Assembly: GCA_021292105.1 (NCBI GenBank)
Contig: CM037869.1
Span: forward strand, 43,493,990 to 43,557,989
Reading direction: 5' to 3'
DNA: 64,000 nucleotides
DNA from: Anadara kagoshimensis
Taxonomy: Eukaryota; Mollusca; Bivalvia; Arcoida; Arcidae
A program made the position numbers and the translations under genes. Shown in pieces: positions 1 through 10,305 of the stretch. Below the pieces are notes generated by a model, which saw only the letters and a program-made list of their open reading frames with translations, ran no database searches and was not told where the DNA came from. Positions within the stretch are counted from its first letter, which is position 1. The number at the start of each line of letters is the position of its first letter.

Positions 1-189
1 CATTTGTTGTCGCCATATTTTTTATACTAACACTTCTGCATTACATGGACAATTATTTCCCTTACTGCTATATGTTGCATGTGTTTATGTACCCCTGCAG
101 ATTTCCAAACTTAGTTCTATGTGACCCCAACAAGTTAAACAATTGCTATGCGATAAATTTCTTTGATGGGTGACATGATTGCTGTACAA

Positions 190-345
190 TTCATACCCAG
201 GACAACTCGTACCCTTGTGTTTTTTTCATCCAGACAACTCATACTTAGGTTGGGTACAAGTTGTCTTTAGACACAAGAAATCATGGGTATGGGTTGTCTT
301 GGTATGGGAACGAGTTGACATGGGTACAAGTTGTCTTGTTACCGG
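190..345. repeat. Short foldback region
   Basis: Motifs of the type GACAACTCGTACCC and their complement GGGTACAAGTTGTC alternate here, so the stretch can fold on itself. No coding signal is visible. It lies in the presumed first intron of the candidate minus-strand gene whose first exon is at 550-672. Confidence 0.4.
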
Positions 346-549
346 GCAACATTACATCATGTTTCCATTATGTATGATAAAGCATGGTAAAATGTTCAGC
401 TGTCTGTTTGCAATTATTATTCGTGAAGCTTTGGTCATCAAAGGCAGCGCTCAAAATCATATTATATTTGCACTGTTTATAATCCATGTGTGTAAATTAT
501 GACAGTAAATTATCTATTTCTTTTTAATTAAATCTTATTTTTTATGTAC

Positions 550-672
550 CTGTTTTAGTTTTTTACATTGATCACACCAATCAACTCCATCAGCAACTAA
601 ATCAAAATCAACTGTAGAGATGTCTTCTGCCATGTTCATCAAGCCATCTTCCGAATCAACATTTCCTTCCAT
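550..672 (-). CDS. Candidate first coding exon, unknown protein (partial)
   Basis: On the minus strand an ATG at 672-670 opens 41 codons that end exactly at a splice donor (CAG then GTACAT) at 550/549, phase 0. The peptide is acidic, starts MEGNVDSEDGLMNM and ends DWCDQCKKLKQ; the CxxC pair could be the start of a zinc-binding or disulfide unit continuing in the next exon. Later exons would lie before position 1, outside the window, so the family cannot be named. Its 5' side is separated by only about 240 bp from a Mutator-like transposon. Splice-site fit and peptide composition are the only support; it could be a chance open stretch. Confidence 0.4.
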
Positions 673-2264
673 CTCGAAACCTGCCTCACCAGGCCTCGAG
701 GGCTGTACCACTGAACGGGCACCTGTTTACAGTTATTTTCTACACCAATGCCATGCTGTCTATTGAGCAAAACTGGGGACAACGCAAAATTATTTGAATT
801 CGTTTGTCCTGAAATACGATAAATCTGTCGTTTTCTGGTTAGGAAGCAATAAATGCACAAAATAAACACGTTATTTTGATCTGCATAATTGGAACTTCCA
901 TCTTCAACGTACAGGCGGTCCCTAGAAAATAAGCCCAGGGAACAAAATAAGCCCAGGGAAAGCCCAGGGAAGTTTCCCGCGCCCAGGAAGTTATAAAGCA
1001 TTACATAGATGTGAAATTCACATATTTATTAAAGATCATATCATATTTTATCATGTTAAAAAATTGTATCGATCTAAACCAGAATGACGAAGTATTTATC
1101 ATTGATTTTTCAACCTTACAGTTATGCGTCGGTGAGTGAAGGGAGATAACTCACTATCATAGAATACTCAATTATTAACGTGGGGGAATGTTATCTATTG
1201 TCTTTCTAATTTTGGTTTTTGAATTGGATTTGTTATGCAAGGTGACGTAAATAATTTAATAAAAGATTCCTGACGTACAGAGATGAGATTTAAAATATAA
1301 TAACGATGAATACGGTATATTTACTTTACAAGTGAAAAATACTAATTTTTCCCTTCATTTACAAAATATAACTAGTCTTTAAAACAAAAAAAGGAAATAA
1401 TAAATTTTCATAATCGAAGGTTTTTCTGAGTTTTAACGAAGTAATGTCTAATAACTGTTTTAAAGGACTTTTTGTGAATTTTTGGTTTGTCAGTAATGTA
1501 TTGGCTAATACTAATACTATAGAGTTTCCCGACGAAGGACAGTTAGTATGTTAAACACATTTTAATGTTAACACTGAAATTATTGTTCTTGTTTTGTTTG
1601 GCTTCTTCTTTGAAATTAAAATTAAATCGTGTGTAAAACAATTTGCTGTTATCAAATTCTTTGTCTCAGGTAAGCCAGACAAGTCTGTTACAAGGTGAAC
1701 ACGTGCCGTGAATAAACACCCGCCGGTATAACAGACGACCTCAATATACTGTGACGGGTATAAAGTACTGATTAATACTCCTAATTAACGGATTAATTTA
1801 CATCTTCGGTTAATCGGATTATTAATATATCCCGTAAAAGTGTTAGGAACTTTATGCATAGTATATATTTGTTTTGGTATTTGATCCTTATTATGGAGAA
1901 AATATTTCCAATCATGACATACCTACATATCTGTATTATTAAATAAATAAATTATAAATTAAAAGTTGTGTAGTCGACATGCATTACTGTACATGTTATA
2001 AATAGAAGAGTATTTGCCCGTTTTATTTTCGTACATTAGTGTGAATATATTTTATGGAGAGATTCAATAAATGATGATGGCTGTCATAAGAAATGTACGA
2101 GATGATTGTTTCATCTTTGTAATAAATATCTTATAAACCGTCACTCATAGAATCCAGTATCGGGTTAGTGTGTTAAATTCTCTAAGAAAATTGTTCTATT
2201 ACATTGAAATTTCGTCCGCATATTTACAGTATTGTTCGGAAAATGCCGTCATCTAACGGTGGAG

Positions 2265-2268
<4 letters not shown>

Positions 2269-2305
<37 letters not shown>
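2269..2305. repeat. (TC)n microsatellite
   Basis: Uninterrupted TC dinucleotide run inside the Mutator-like element. Confidence 0.95.
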
Positions 2306-2307
<2 letters not shown>

Positions 2308-3042
2308 CAGATTAGAGGATCGAAAATGACGACTTTACACCATAAAAAGATGGAGGGGCATTATTAAATATTAATTACTTAACATACTCCTAAAAAAATT
2401 GCTGTCTGTGAAAAAATTGTTTCGAGCGGACCTATGTCTTTTGTGAGTACAATTGTTGTCTGACAAACTCTAGAAATATTGCGATGAATATTCACACAAT
2501 AAATACAACAATCCCGATAACAGAAAATGGCGGGAAATGGCACGTGGCGACGGAATCTTTTCATATCTTCTCATATCTTCAGTGTAATTTAGGAAATCAA
2601 CTTTTGAAAAATTCTCACTTTGGTTCATGAGTTTAAATTATGAAATATTAGTAGGTAAATAAATTTCACGGAGACATAAACGAAATGTATACTTTCGTCC
2701 TTAATACTTTTGATATTACAGTGCAGCAAGCCGCTAAATATTACCCGGACCACTTGTTCATTAGTCAATTACTTTCCACCGTGTTCACTTGTTCACGATT
2801 AATACGAATCAACTTTACACCCGGCAGTAATAACTTCATAATATGTCTCGTTCACACTTGTCCTTCAACGACAGTAATGTGATGCAAGTTACAAATTGTC
2901 ATACATTACTTCTACTGGGTAATGGAATACGTAAATCATTAAAATGGTTATTATGATGATGTATGAATTTCTTTAAAAAAAATTTTTACGATTATATCTA
3001 TACATAATAATATTCATTTATAGATAGTGTGTTTTTGTTGTA

Positions 3043-3045
<3 letters not shown>

Positions 3046-3102
<57 letters not shown>
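3046..3102. repeat. (CA)n microsatellite
   Basis: About 28 uninterrupted CA units, inside the Mutator-like element. Confidence 0.95.
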
Positions 3103-3104
<2 letters not shown>

Positions 3105-3149
3105 AGATCCAATGTCTACAAGAGTTATCTCTCTTTGATGATAAAGCCT

Positions 3150-3480
3150 AGCGGTCTCACGGTGTCGGAAATTCAAAGTCAAATTATTCCATTTTTCTTT
3201 CACCAATCTCATGCATTTTTTAACAAGATTATAAATAACACATGTTTATCAGTATTTCAAAATCACAGACTTCTACCATGCATTGTAAACTCCTGGGCGG
3301 AAGAAATATGCATAGACTGTACAAGCATAGAGTCGCTGCCGATATCAAAAACGAAAAGTGAAATTTCTCCATTTAAACTCAATCAATTTTAATGATTTTT
3401 TCACAAAAGTATAAATAGCATATCATAAGTAATATTACAAAATTTTAACCTTCTACCATGTATAGAATACTCCTGGGCGC
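3150..3480. repeat. Diverged tandem duplication near the right end of the MULE
   Basis: Two copies of about 180 bp, each ending in the motif CTTCTACCATG...CTCCTGGGCG, sit next to the right terminal inverted repeat. Subterminal repeats of this sort are common in DNA transposons and may bind transposase. Confidence 0.55.
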
Positions 3481-3552
3481 GAGAAACGTCCCTGGGCTTT
3501 CCCTGGGCTTATTTTGTTCCCTGGGCTTATTTTCTAGGTACCCACGTACAGG

Positions 3553-3892
3553 AAACTTATTTAATAATCTTAGTCAATGATGCGCTTACACTTTCGGTTC
3601 GTCCTACCATTATCAGTTTGTACCTAGCAAACCGTACCACGTTCGAGTTAGTATTATATTTCATGGACTTCTAGTTAGGGTAGATTGAATACTTTGTTTA
3701 TTTGCGTTTTTCATCATTTATAAGATTATGTTTTATTTGTTGTTGTTTGTTTTAGTATGTACGGTAAGGTAATATAAAATATACTTTATTATATTCATTA
3801 TTGTGTAAAAGAAGCCAACTCTTGTTTGCACATGCGACTGATTTATAAAAACAACAACAGCACTGTGACAAATTAATTTTAAATTATCTATC

Positions 3893-3987
<95 letters not shown>

Positions 3988-4180
3988 AATAATAATAAAT
4001 TAACCCTTTTTAGGCACAAGTGCCACAGGTCAGAACAGGCCGTAGATAGAACCTATGACCTCCCACTAACTAGCCGAACACTTTATCAACTAAGCGATAA
4101 TTAAATTACTACTGTGTATGATGATGTATGTTACATGTATAATTATGACTCGAGGGTGTATTAATTATACTAACGGGTAT
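3553..4180. other. Intergenic; (AAT)n microsatellite at 3893-3999
   Basis: The only structure seen is a roughly 100-bp (AAT)n run with a few interruptions. The rest is AT-rich with no coding signal. Confidence 0.8.
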
Positions 4181-4682
4181 AAGGGAAGATCTGGACTGAA
4201 CTCTGGACTGGTCTTGGACTTTGAGTTTGACGTGGGGTTTGGACTTGGACTTACTTTACTATATTTTACATTCATAATTTTGTTTGTTTGACAATGGATA
4301 CATCCATATCACCGTTGCATATAATTCCATTACAATCATCACTGATGGAGGACCTTACATACAAGTACATACTTGTCGAAGATTCAACGAGAATGGGTCG
4401 ACACTCGGCTGCCGAGAAAACAACAGTCAGTGACTGAAATGCTGCCGAGAAATTAGATAGAATCTGAATATGTGTATATATGTTAGAGTCCAAGACCTAA
4501 GCTCAGTCCATGTTTTCTATTATAACATAACTTGGTCATGCCAGTTGTAAAAACAAAACTAAAACAAACTTTCGACAGATATGGTCCGTGTTTCACAATC
4601 ATACCTGAACTAGCATTTCTTTAACTTATACCGGTATCTGGCAAATTTGAAATCTGATTATTTTTTTCAAATTGTTAAGATA

Positions 4683-5070
4683 GTTGCTCGCTCCGTACGT
4701 AGGCCGTGGTCTGGGTGGCCGGGTCTGACCCAAGACATGAAAGTTGGTAGTGACTGTTCTTTCGCCAAGCACTCGGCATTACGAAATGGATATTTCAGAT
4801 TTCAGGCAATGCCTGCTGTCCAATCCTTTTCAGCATTTTTTATGAATAAAATATTGTTTAAATTTAAAAATTACGAAATGAAAGTCGAACTTAAAATAAA
4901 CGAGGTCCCGCGTTACGGTAGGCTTGGCACAATAAAGAACCCTGCTGTATAATGCCATCAGCGCAACGCACATGCAAAATTTCTGCACCTTCGCCTATAG
5001 CTGGCGACGTCTCGATATAAGCGAAATACCCTTGACTGGGACGTAAAACCCCATTACTCAACTCAACTCA
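4683..5070 (+). mobile_element. SINE-A copy (tRNA-derived), carrying an 81-bp insert
   Basis: This copy lacks most of the tRNA-like head but keeps the conserved body (CAAGCACTCGGCATTACGAA, then AAAATAAACGAGGTCCCG, CAGGCAAAATTTCTGCACC-like and GGCGACGTCTCGATAT) and the (ACTCA)n 3' tail. At 4789-4869 an extra 81 bp is flanked by an 11-bp direct repeat, ATTACGAAATG. Confidence 0.8.
4789..4869 (+). mobile_element. 81-bp retro-insert resembling an mRNA 3' end
   Basis: The insert interrupts SINE-A and is bounded by the direct repeat ATTACGAAATG at 4778-4788 and 4870-4880. It carries AATAAA at 4845-4850 about 20 bp before its A-rich end, as expected if the last bases of a polyadenylated transcript were reverse-transcribed and inserted. 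The parent transcript is unknown. Confidence 0.5.
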
Positions 5071-5189
5071 ATTCATAACACCTGCAATTAGTTTTGTCAA
5101 TAATATGCATCCATAGCTCCAACGGAGATTGCCAATATTTGCGCATTTTAAGGTAAGGAAAATCTTAGTTACATTTTGAAACTGAGGTC

Positions 5190-5990
5190 TGTACTGTATA
5201 TTATACTATCAATAGTCCAGGTCCAGAGTCCAAGTCTTGAGTCCAGTCTAGGTTTTCCACCATACCATAACAATGACAGGTTATAACGATCATTGGAAAA
5301 AGATAGTAAACTGATGTGAACTTTCTACAGACCCCTCCTATATGCCATACTGCCCAAACTCCAAGTGCATATAGTCCAAGTCCAGCCACAGTCCAAGTCC
5401 AAAACCAAATCCAGGTTTTCCACCTTACCATAACAATGACAGGGTATAACGATCATTGCAAAAAGCTCATTAACTGATGTGAACTTTCTACATACCCGTG
5501 CAATATTCTATACTGCCCAGATTCCAAGTCTATAGTCCAAGTCCAGAACCTAAGTCCAGCCACAAGTCCAAAGCCCAGCCCAGATCTTCCATCATACCAT
5601 AACAATGAAGATTTTAACGATCATTTTAAAAAGCTAATTAACTGATGTGAACTTTCTACATACCCGTGCAATATTCTATACTGCCCAGATTCCAAGTCCA
5701 TAGTCCAAATCCAGAACCTAAGTCCAGCCACAGTAAAGTCCAAAACACAGTCCAGATCTTCCATCATACCATAACAATGAAGATTTTAAAGTTCATTTTA
5801 AAAAGTTTATTAACTGATGTGAACTTTTTACAGGCCCCTACTACTAGTATATATTATACTGCCCAGATTCGAAGTCCATAGACCAAATCCAGAACCTAAG
5901 TCCAGTCACAGTCCAAGTCCAATTCCCAGTTCAGATCTTTTACCATACCATCTCCGATGACAGGTTTTAACGATCATTGTAAAAACATAA
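5190..5990. repeat. 165-170 bp tandem array, nearly 5 copies
   Basis: Units contain CATACCATAACAATGA, TTAACTGATGTGAACTTT and stretches of AGTCCAAGTCCAG. The ACCATAACAATGA motif recurs at about 5264, 5427, 5597, 5767 and (degenerate) 5946, giving periods near 163-180 bp. Scattered GTCCAAG motifs at 4185-4250 and 4485-4510 suggest a decayed upstream extension. No coding potential. Confidence 0.85.
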
Positions 5991-5999
5991 CTGACATCT

Positions 6000-6304
6000 C
6001 TTGTCATCTAATTAATTCTGCCTACTTTTTATCTATACATGTACATACACCTTGTTTCACCTTAAGTCTGAGTGTCCCCTGTTCTCGTCTTTATACATGC
6101 ATTTATTATAATGGACGGCGCTTTTTAGGATATTTGTCAAAAGTTAGTTGACAATTAATTTTAACTTTTAATTTAATTAGGAAGTGAGAAACTAAAAATT
6201 GATCAATTAGTTAGTTTTTGGTTTGATAACCTTGGATTGGCGGAAATGAAGGTTTGTATAACTACAATAAACAATGTATCTACATGGTGATGGATAACTG
6301 TCTC

Positions 6305-6361
<57 letters not shown>

Positions 6362-6560
6362 ACGCGGTTCGGATTGAGATCTAGAATAATACTGCATTGG
6401 TTTTTGTTTCATTTCAATATTCGCATCGTAATGATATAATTAAGATTATTTTTTTACATTGCATTTAATATGTTTATTTCAGGTTAAAGGTTGGGTTATG
6501 CTTGTACAATATTTTGAATATAATTATTAAAAAACCTCAAAATTCTGCATTTTAAAGTTG
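6000..6560. other. Intergenic; (GA)n microsatellite at 6305-6361
   Basis: AT-rich sequence with one GA dinucleotide run. The open frames on either strand across the run are only repeat translations. Confidence 0.8.
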
Positions 6561-6569
6561 ATAAATAGG

Positions 6570-6781
6570 ACTGGCCCAAGTTTCACAATTTTTTCTTACT
6601 TAAGATTTTCCTTAATTTCAATCTGGCAAAGAAATCTGAATAATTTTGTGACTGTTCAAGTTACTACTCATGAAATGCCGAGTACTTGGCAAAAGTTTCA
6701 AATCTTGGGTAAGACCCGGTCGGGGTTCAAACCAACGACCTCCCACTTACGGAGCGAGCACTCTACCAACTGAGCTACCAA
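6570..6781. mobile_element. MITE-B left half joined to a SINE-A head fragment (-)
   Basis: 6570-6683 matches the left half of MITE-B (GTTTCACAATTTTTTCTTAC, TCAATCTGGCAAAG). From about 6683 it becomes the tRNA-like head of SINE-A in minus orientation, with CGGAGCGAGCACTCTACCAA and GAGCTACC, the complement of a tRNA A-box region. Confidence 0.6.
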
Positions 6782-6841
6782 AGTAAAGTAGTACCTGGTG
6801 ATTCAAGCTCTCACCTGTACTGGGCCTAGTAAAATAAGATA

Positions 6842-7390
6842 TTAGCTGTCGAAAAGCTGTCGAGATATATCTGACTCGAACAAGGGGTCGAGATAAGCTG
6901 CCGGTTCGGCACTACTTGTAATTCGTTAGCCCAAATTTTTGACAGATCTCACGGTACGGTCCGAAACGTTTTCTTTTCTATTGGTTTCCTAACGGGGAAG
7001 ATCACTTATAAGATATCTATATCTTTTGTTTAGCAATGTCGCTGGTGTTTATTTACAACAGTCCCTAATACTTATATTCATGTATGTCATTTTTATAAGA
7101 CAAAAATGATTCATGTTCATTATTAATGTGGACATCAGGAAATGCTTTAAGTAACCATTGTTTTTTGTCACAATACAATGTAGCTTGTATCCCCCAGATT
7201 TGAGTGGGCTAACAAATGTGTCGCTCATGTTTGAAGTAAAGCAGAATATTTAACACCCAGCTAACCATGAACAAATCAGTGTCGAATCGAAAACTCATGC
7301 TGGTCTCTTGTTATCAATATATTGACAGCTTTTCGGCAACTGTCACCTACCTTTCTCTCGCCAGCTTTTCTGTCATTAGTGTGCATTTCA
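6842..7390. mobile_element. Degraded MITE-A fragments
   Basis: Pieces such as GAAAAGCTGTCGAGATATA, GACAGCTTTTCGGCAACTG and TTAACACCCAGCTAACC match the interior and termini of MITE-A but no full element can be traced. The stretch 7075-7250 between them is one of three local duplicates (see 8853-9000 and 9713-9880). Confidence 0.55.
7075..7250 (+). repeat. Local duplicate, copy 1 of 3
   Basis: About 170 bp containing CAAAAATGATTCATGTTCAT, AGGAAATGCTTTAAGTAA and TTTGAGTGGGCTAACAAATG. Related copies follow at 8853-9000 and 9713-9880, each next to MITE-A sequence, so a larger MITE-containing unit was duplicated locally. Confidence 0.7.
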
Positions 7391-7460
7391 GTCGAATGTT
7401 TAAATATACCTAGCGAATAAGTGCCCAATCGGTAGCTCATTTTAGCACATTGTCAGCTAC

Positions 7461-7677
7461 ACAGTACAGGCCTGTCGAAAGTGTAACACTAAGCTAAATA
7501 ATTGGTGCCGAATTGGCAGATCATCCCGACCTCTCGTTAACTGTATTGCGGCAGCTGATGTATCTATCTCTCGGCAGTTTTTCAGTCTCTAGCTATCTAT
7601 ATCAAGACCACTTGACAGCCAAGTTTCGACTCATTCTCGTTAGCTAAGTGCCAAACTTCCCACAGATCTGTACTGTA
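7461..7677. mobile_element. MITE-A, near full-length copy
   Basis: It starts ACAGTACAGGCCTGTCGAAA, continues with GTGTAACACTAAGCTAA and ends in the inverted counterpart CACAGATCTGTACTGTA. The interior shows the family's CTCGGCAG...TTTTCAGTC...AGCTATC...AAGTTTCGACTC order. Across the window the family has CAGT...ACTG ends next to TA, which fits Tc1/mariner-type non-autonomous elements; no transposase is present. Confidence 0.75.
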
Positions 7678-7836
7678 TCTCAGGCGACATCCTTTTAGCA
7701 ACCGCTGTCTGTCTCTTGGCACTTTTTAGGTCACTAGTTACCCATATAATATCACTTCCATTCGACAACTAAGTCCCGAACCCCTTTAGTGTTAAGTTTT
7801 GGACGGACCTATACGGTCATGTGCTACTTTTGAATT

Positions 7837-8783
7837 TTTAGCTCACCTGAGCCGAAAGGCTCAGCTGAGCTATTGCAATCTATCACCGTCCGTCGTCCGT
7901 AAACTTTACATTTTAATCTTCTCCTCCAAAACTACTGGGCCAAAATTGATGAAACTTGGTGACTATTGTGCCTTGGTAACAGGCTTTCAAATTGTGTTCG
8001 GAGTTTGACCACGCCCAACAATATGGCTGCCGTTACTATAAATAGCCAAAAGACAAAAACATCTTCTTCTCTGAAACCAAAAGGCGCAGGAAAATTTTGA
8101 TTGGATATTTGGATTCAGGATACCTAGGAACATTAAAATTGTGTTTTTCATGAAAATTGGACGAAAAATAGGTTACGCGTTTTTTGCGTAAAATTACGTA
8201 ATTTTTAAAATGAAACATTTATTGTTATAACTTCATAACGGCTGAAGATAATTGTAAGGAGTTTTCACTATTGATCTTGTCTTGTGATTTTCTTCCAATT
8301 GATGTCAAGGTCAAAGGTCAAGGTCATGTACCAGTTTTTGACCTTTGATAAAAAATGCTCTTTTTTACCATTTCTGGTGATAATGGTGTAGGATTTTCAG
8401 TTATTTGTAGGTATTGACATGACAATCATTTTGATACATAGATCAAGGTCATGGGTTCAAAGGTCAAGGTCACAGATGTACAAGTATACCAAAATAGTTA
8501 ATTATCTGCTAAACTATGAACTTTTTTGTATAGGCATGTATATTGGAATATTGTAGGTAATAGTACAATGGTCATTTTGATATATGAATGAAGGTCATGG
8601 GTTCAAAGGTCAAGGTCACAGATACAAACAAGTACTGAAATGATTATTTATCTCAAAAACTTTAAACTTTTTGTATCGTATATTAGAATATTAGCCTTAT
8701 GATCATTTTGATATATAAATTAACCTCATGGGTTCAAAGGTCAAGGTCACAGGTGAGCGCTAAGGCCCATGGGCCTCTTGTTA
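7837..8783 (+). mobile_element. Long element TE-F with internal tandem repeats (+)
   Basis: It begins TTAGCTCACCTGAGCCGAAA, passes through a CCGTCCGTCGTCCGTAAACT segment and CTTCTCCTCCAAAACTACTG, then several units of about 120-150 bp built on GGTTCAAAGGTCAAGGTCAC, and ends at GGCCCATGGGCCTCTTGTT. No protein is encoded. An inverted, longer copy is at 10306-11700. A perfect 15-bp inverted repeat GTGCTACTTTTGAAT lies just outside both ends (7821-7835 and 8796-8810). Confidence 0.75.
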
Positions 8784-8852
8784 TGAAATAATATGATTCA
8801 AAAGTAGCACGTGGCAGTACTATATATTCTCTATCTCTTATAATAATAATAT

Positions 8853-9000
8853 TTATATGTCACTTCTATAATACAAAAATGATTCATATTCATTATTTAT
8901 GTAACCATTAGGAAATGCCATAAGTAAACCAGTATTTTTTATACTTACTTATCCCTCAAATTTGAGTGGGCTAACCAATGTGTGTCGCTTATTGAAGTAC
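8853..9000 (+). repeat. Local duplicate, copy 2 of 3
   Basis: Shares CAAAAATGATTCATATTCAT, GGAAATGCCATAAGTAAACC and TTTGAGTGGGCTAACCAATG with the copies at 7075 and 9713. It is followed by MITE-A-like sequence to about 9130. Confidence 0.7.
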
Positions 9001-9130
9001 AGAACATTTAAAAATAAGCTAACGAACAACGGAGCCGAATCAAAAGCTCATGTCGACCTCTCGTTAGCTATATCTCGACAGTTTTTCGGCAGCTGGTATA
9101 TCTTTCTTTCGGCAGCTTTTCAGTCACTAT

Positions 9131-9690
9131 AGAACAGGCCTGTCGAAAGTTTACAAAAAGTGAGTTGAGTTGAGTAATGATGTTTAACGTCCCAGTCAAG
9201 AATATTTCACTTATATAGAGACGTCGCCAGCTATAGGCGAAAGTGCAGAAATTTTGCTTGTGCGTTGCGCTTATGGAATTATACAGCAGGGTTCTTCAGC
9301 GTGCCAAGCCCACCGTGACACGGGACCTCGTTTATTTTAAGTTCCCATCCGAAAGAACCGCGACTTTCATTTCGTAATGCCGAGTGCTTGGCGAAAGAAC
9401 AGTCACTACCCAATTTCAAGTCTTGAGTCAGACCCTGCCGGGGTTCGAACCAAACACCTCCCACTTACGGAGCGAGCACTCTACCAACTGAACTACCACA
9501 GTGGTAAAAGTTTACAAAAAGCAAACGGATTAATGAAAGACCAGTAACTCATTGCTATACCTCAACATCCTTTTAGCAGCTGCTATCTAGCTGTCACTTG
9601 GCCACTTGCTATCCATATCCCTGCAATTCGACAGCCAAGCTCCTACACTTTTTATGGTGAACTAAGTGTTAAATTTTGGACCGGACTGTA
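9131..9690. mobile_element. MITE-A copy interrupted by SINE-A
   Basis: The left terminus ACAGGCCTGTCGAAAGTTTA at 9134 is cut after AAAGTTTACAAAAAG; the same 15 bases resume at 9507-9521. After the break the interior continues and ends with GTGTTAAATTTTGGACCGGA near 9690. Confidence 0.7.
9161..9506 (-). mobile_element. SINE-A, full-length, tRNA-derived
   Basis: About 346 bp in minus orientation. The tRNA-like head is at the right end: its complement reads GTAGTTCAGTTGGTAGAGTG (A-box region) and GGTTCGAAC (B box). The tail at the left end is (ACTCA)n. It is flanked by a perfect 15-bp target duplication, AAAGTTTACAAAAAG at 9146-9160 and 9507-9521, which proves retroposition into MITE-A. The LINE partner and the named SINE superfamily are not identifiable by eye. 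Confidence 0.9.
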
Positions 9691-9712
9691 CAGTACTGTG
9701 TATCCCTATCTC

Positions 9713-9880
9713 TCATATTTATATGTCATTTTTGTAATACAAAAATGATTCATGTTAATTATTTATGTGACCACCAGGAAATGCTTTAAGTAAACAGTAT
9801 TTTAGTATTTTTTTTTTTTTTTTGTACTATCTAAAATTTGAGTGGGCTGACAAATGTTTGTCGCCCATATTTGAATTGTA
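9713..9880 (+). repeat. Local duplicate, copy 3 of 3
   Basis: Contains CAAAAATGATTCATGTTAAT, GGAAATGCTTTAAGTAAAC, a poly-T run and TTTGAGTGGGCTGACAAATG. It is followed by MITE-A remnants to 10020. Confidence 0.7.
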
Positions 9881-10040
9881 GTATTACAGACATATCGAAA
9901 GTTAACGCTGCGCTAATATTAACGTAATGTAGTCAAAGCTCGGCTGCCGAGTGGTCAAGATATAAAAACAAAAGATGTAGACCAAAAAGCTACGGAGATA
10001 TAGACAACAAATGCCAAAAATACCAGTGGAGATTTAACTA

Positions 10041-10258
10041 CAGTGCAGACCTGTAAAAAGTTTAACACTGTGCTAACCAAAAAACAACTAAAGCTCGGCT
10101 GTCAAGTGTCTGAAATATGGATAGCTAATGGTCGAAAATCTGCCGAATGTTATAAAGATCGATTCTTTCGAGAGATAACTAACTAGGGACCGAAATGAGC
10201 TATCAATTCTACGCTCAATCGTTAGCTTAGTGTTTAACTGTCGACAGGCCCGTATGGT
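10041..10258. mobile_element. MITE-A copy
   Basis: A TA followed by CAGTGCAGACCTGTAAAAAG opens the copy; CGTTAGCTTAGTGTTTAACT then GTCGACAGGCCCGTATGGTA closes it. The interior is in the reverse order relative to the 7461 copy (AAGCTCGGCTGTCAAGTGTC first). Confidence 0.7.
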
Positions 10259-10305
10259 AATGATGTACTGAGATTTGTCCATTTGGGCACTTATAACAAC
10301 TACAA

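Larger units (their letters stand above)
916..3543. mobile_element. Non-autonomous Mutator-like (MULE) DNA transposon, 2.6 kb
   Basis: Near-identical inverted termini of about 65-70 bp (CCTAGAAAATAAGCCCAGGG and following) occur at 918-990 and, reverse-complemented, at 3470-3541. They are flanked by a perfect 9-bp direct repeat ACGTACAGG at 907-915 and 3544-3552. Long inverted repeats with a 9-bp target duplication fit Mutator-like elements. No transposase reading frame is visible inside, so it is non-autonomous. The interior is AT-rich and includes a (TC)n run, a (CA)n run and a duplicated subterminal segment. Confidence 0.65.
4590..5173. mobile_element. MITE-B copy split by SINE-A
   Basis: The left half starts TTTCACAATCAT at 4590 and the right half (GCGCATTTTAAGGTAAGGAA) ends near 5173. 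Between them sits a SINE-A at 4683-5070. The best preserved MITE-B is at 32335-32589; comparison with it shows this copy is one element interrupted by a later SINE insertion. Confidence 0.55.

Noticed and set aside
639..1001. 120-codon minus-strand frame covering the transposon end
   Set aside because: The frame runs through the Mutator-like terminus and differs from the frame used by the better-supported candidate exon at 550-672.
3027..3392. 121-codon plus-strand frame
   Set aside because: A large part is a translated (CA)n microsatellite and the rest lies in the transposon's subterminal repeats.
6203..6439. Overlapping frames on both strands
   Set aside because: They translate the (GA)n run; no homologous features.
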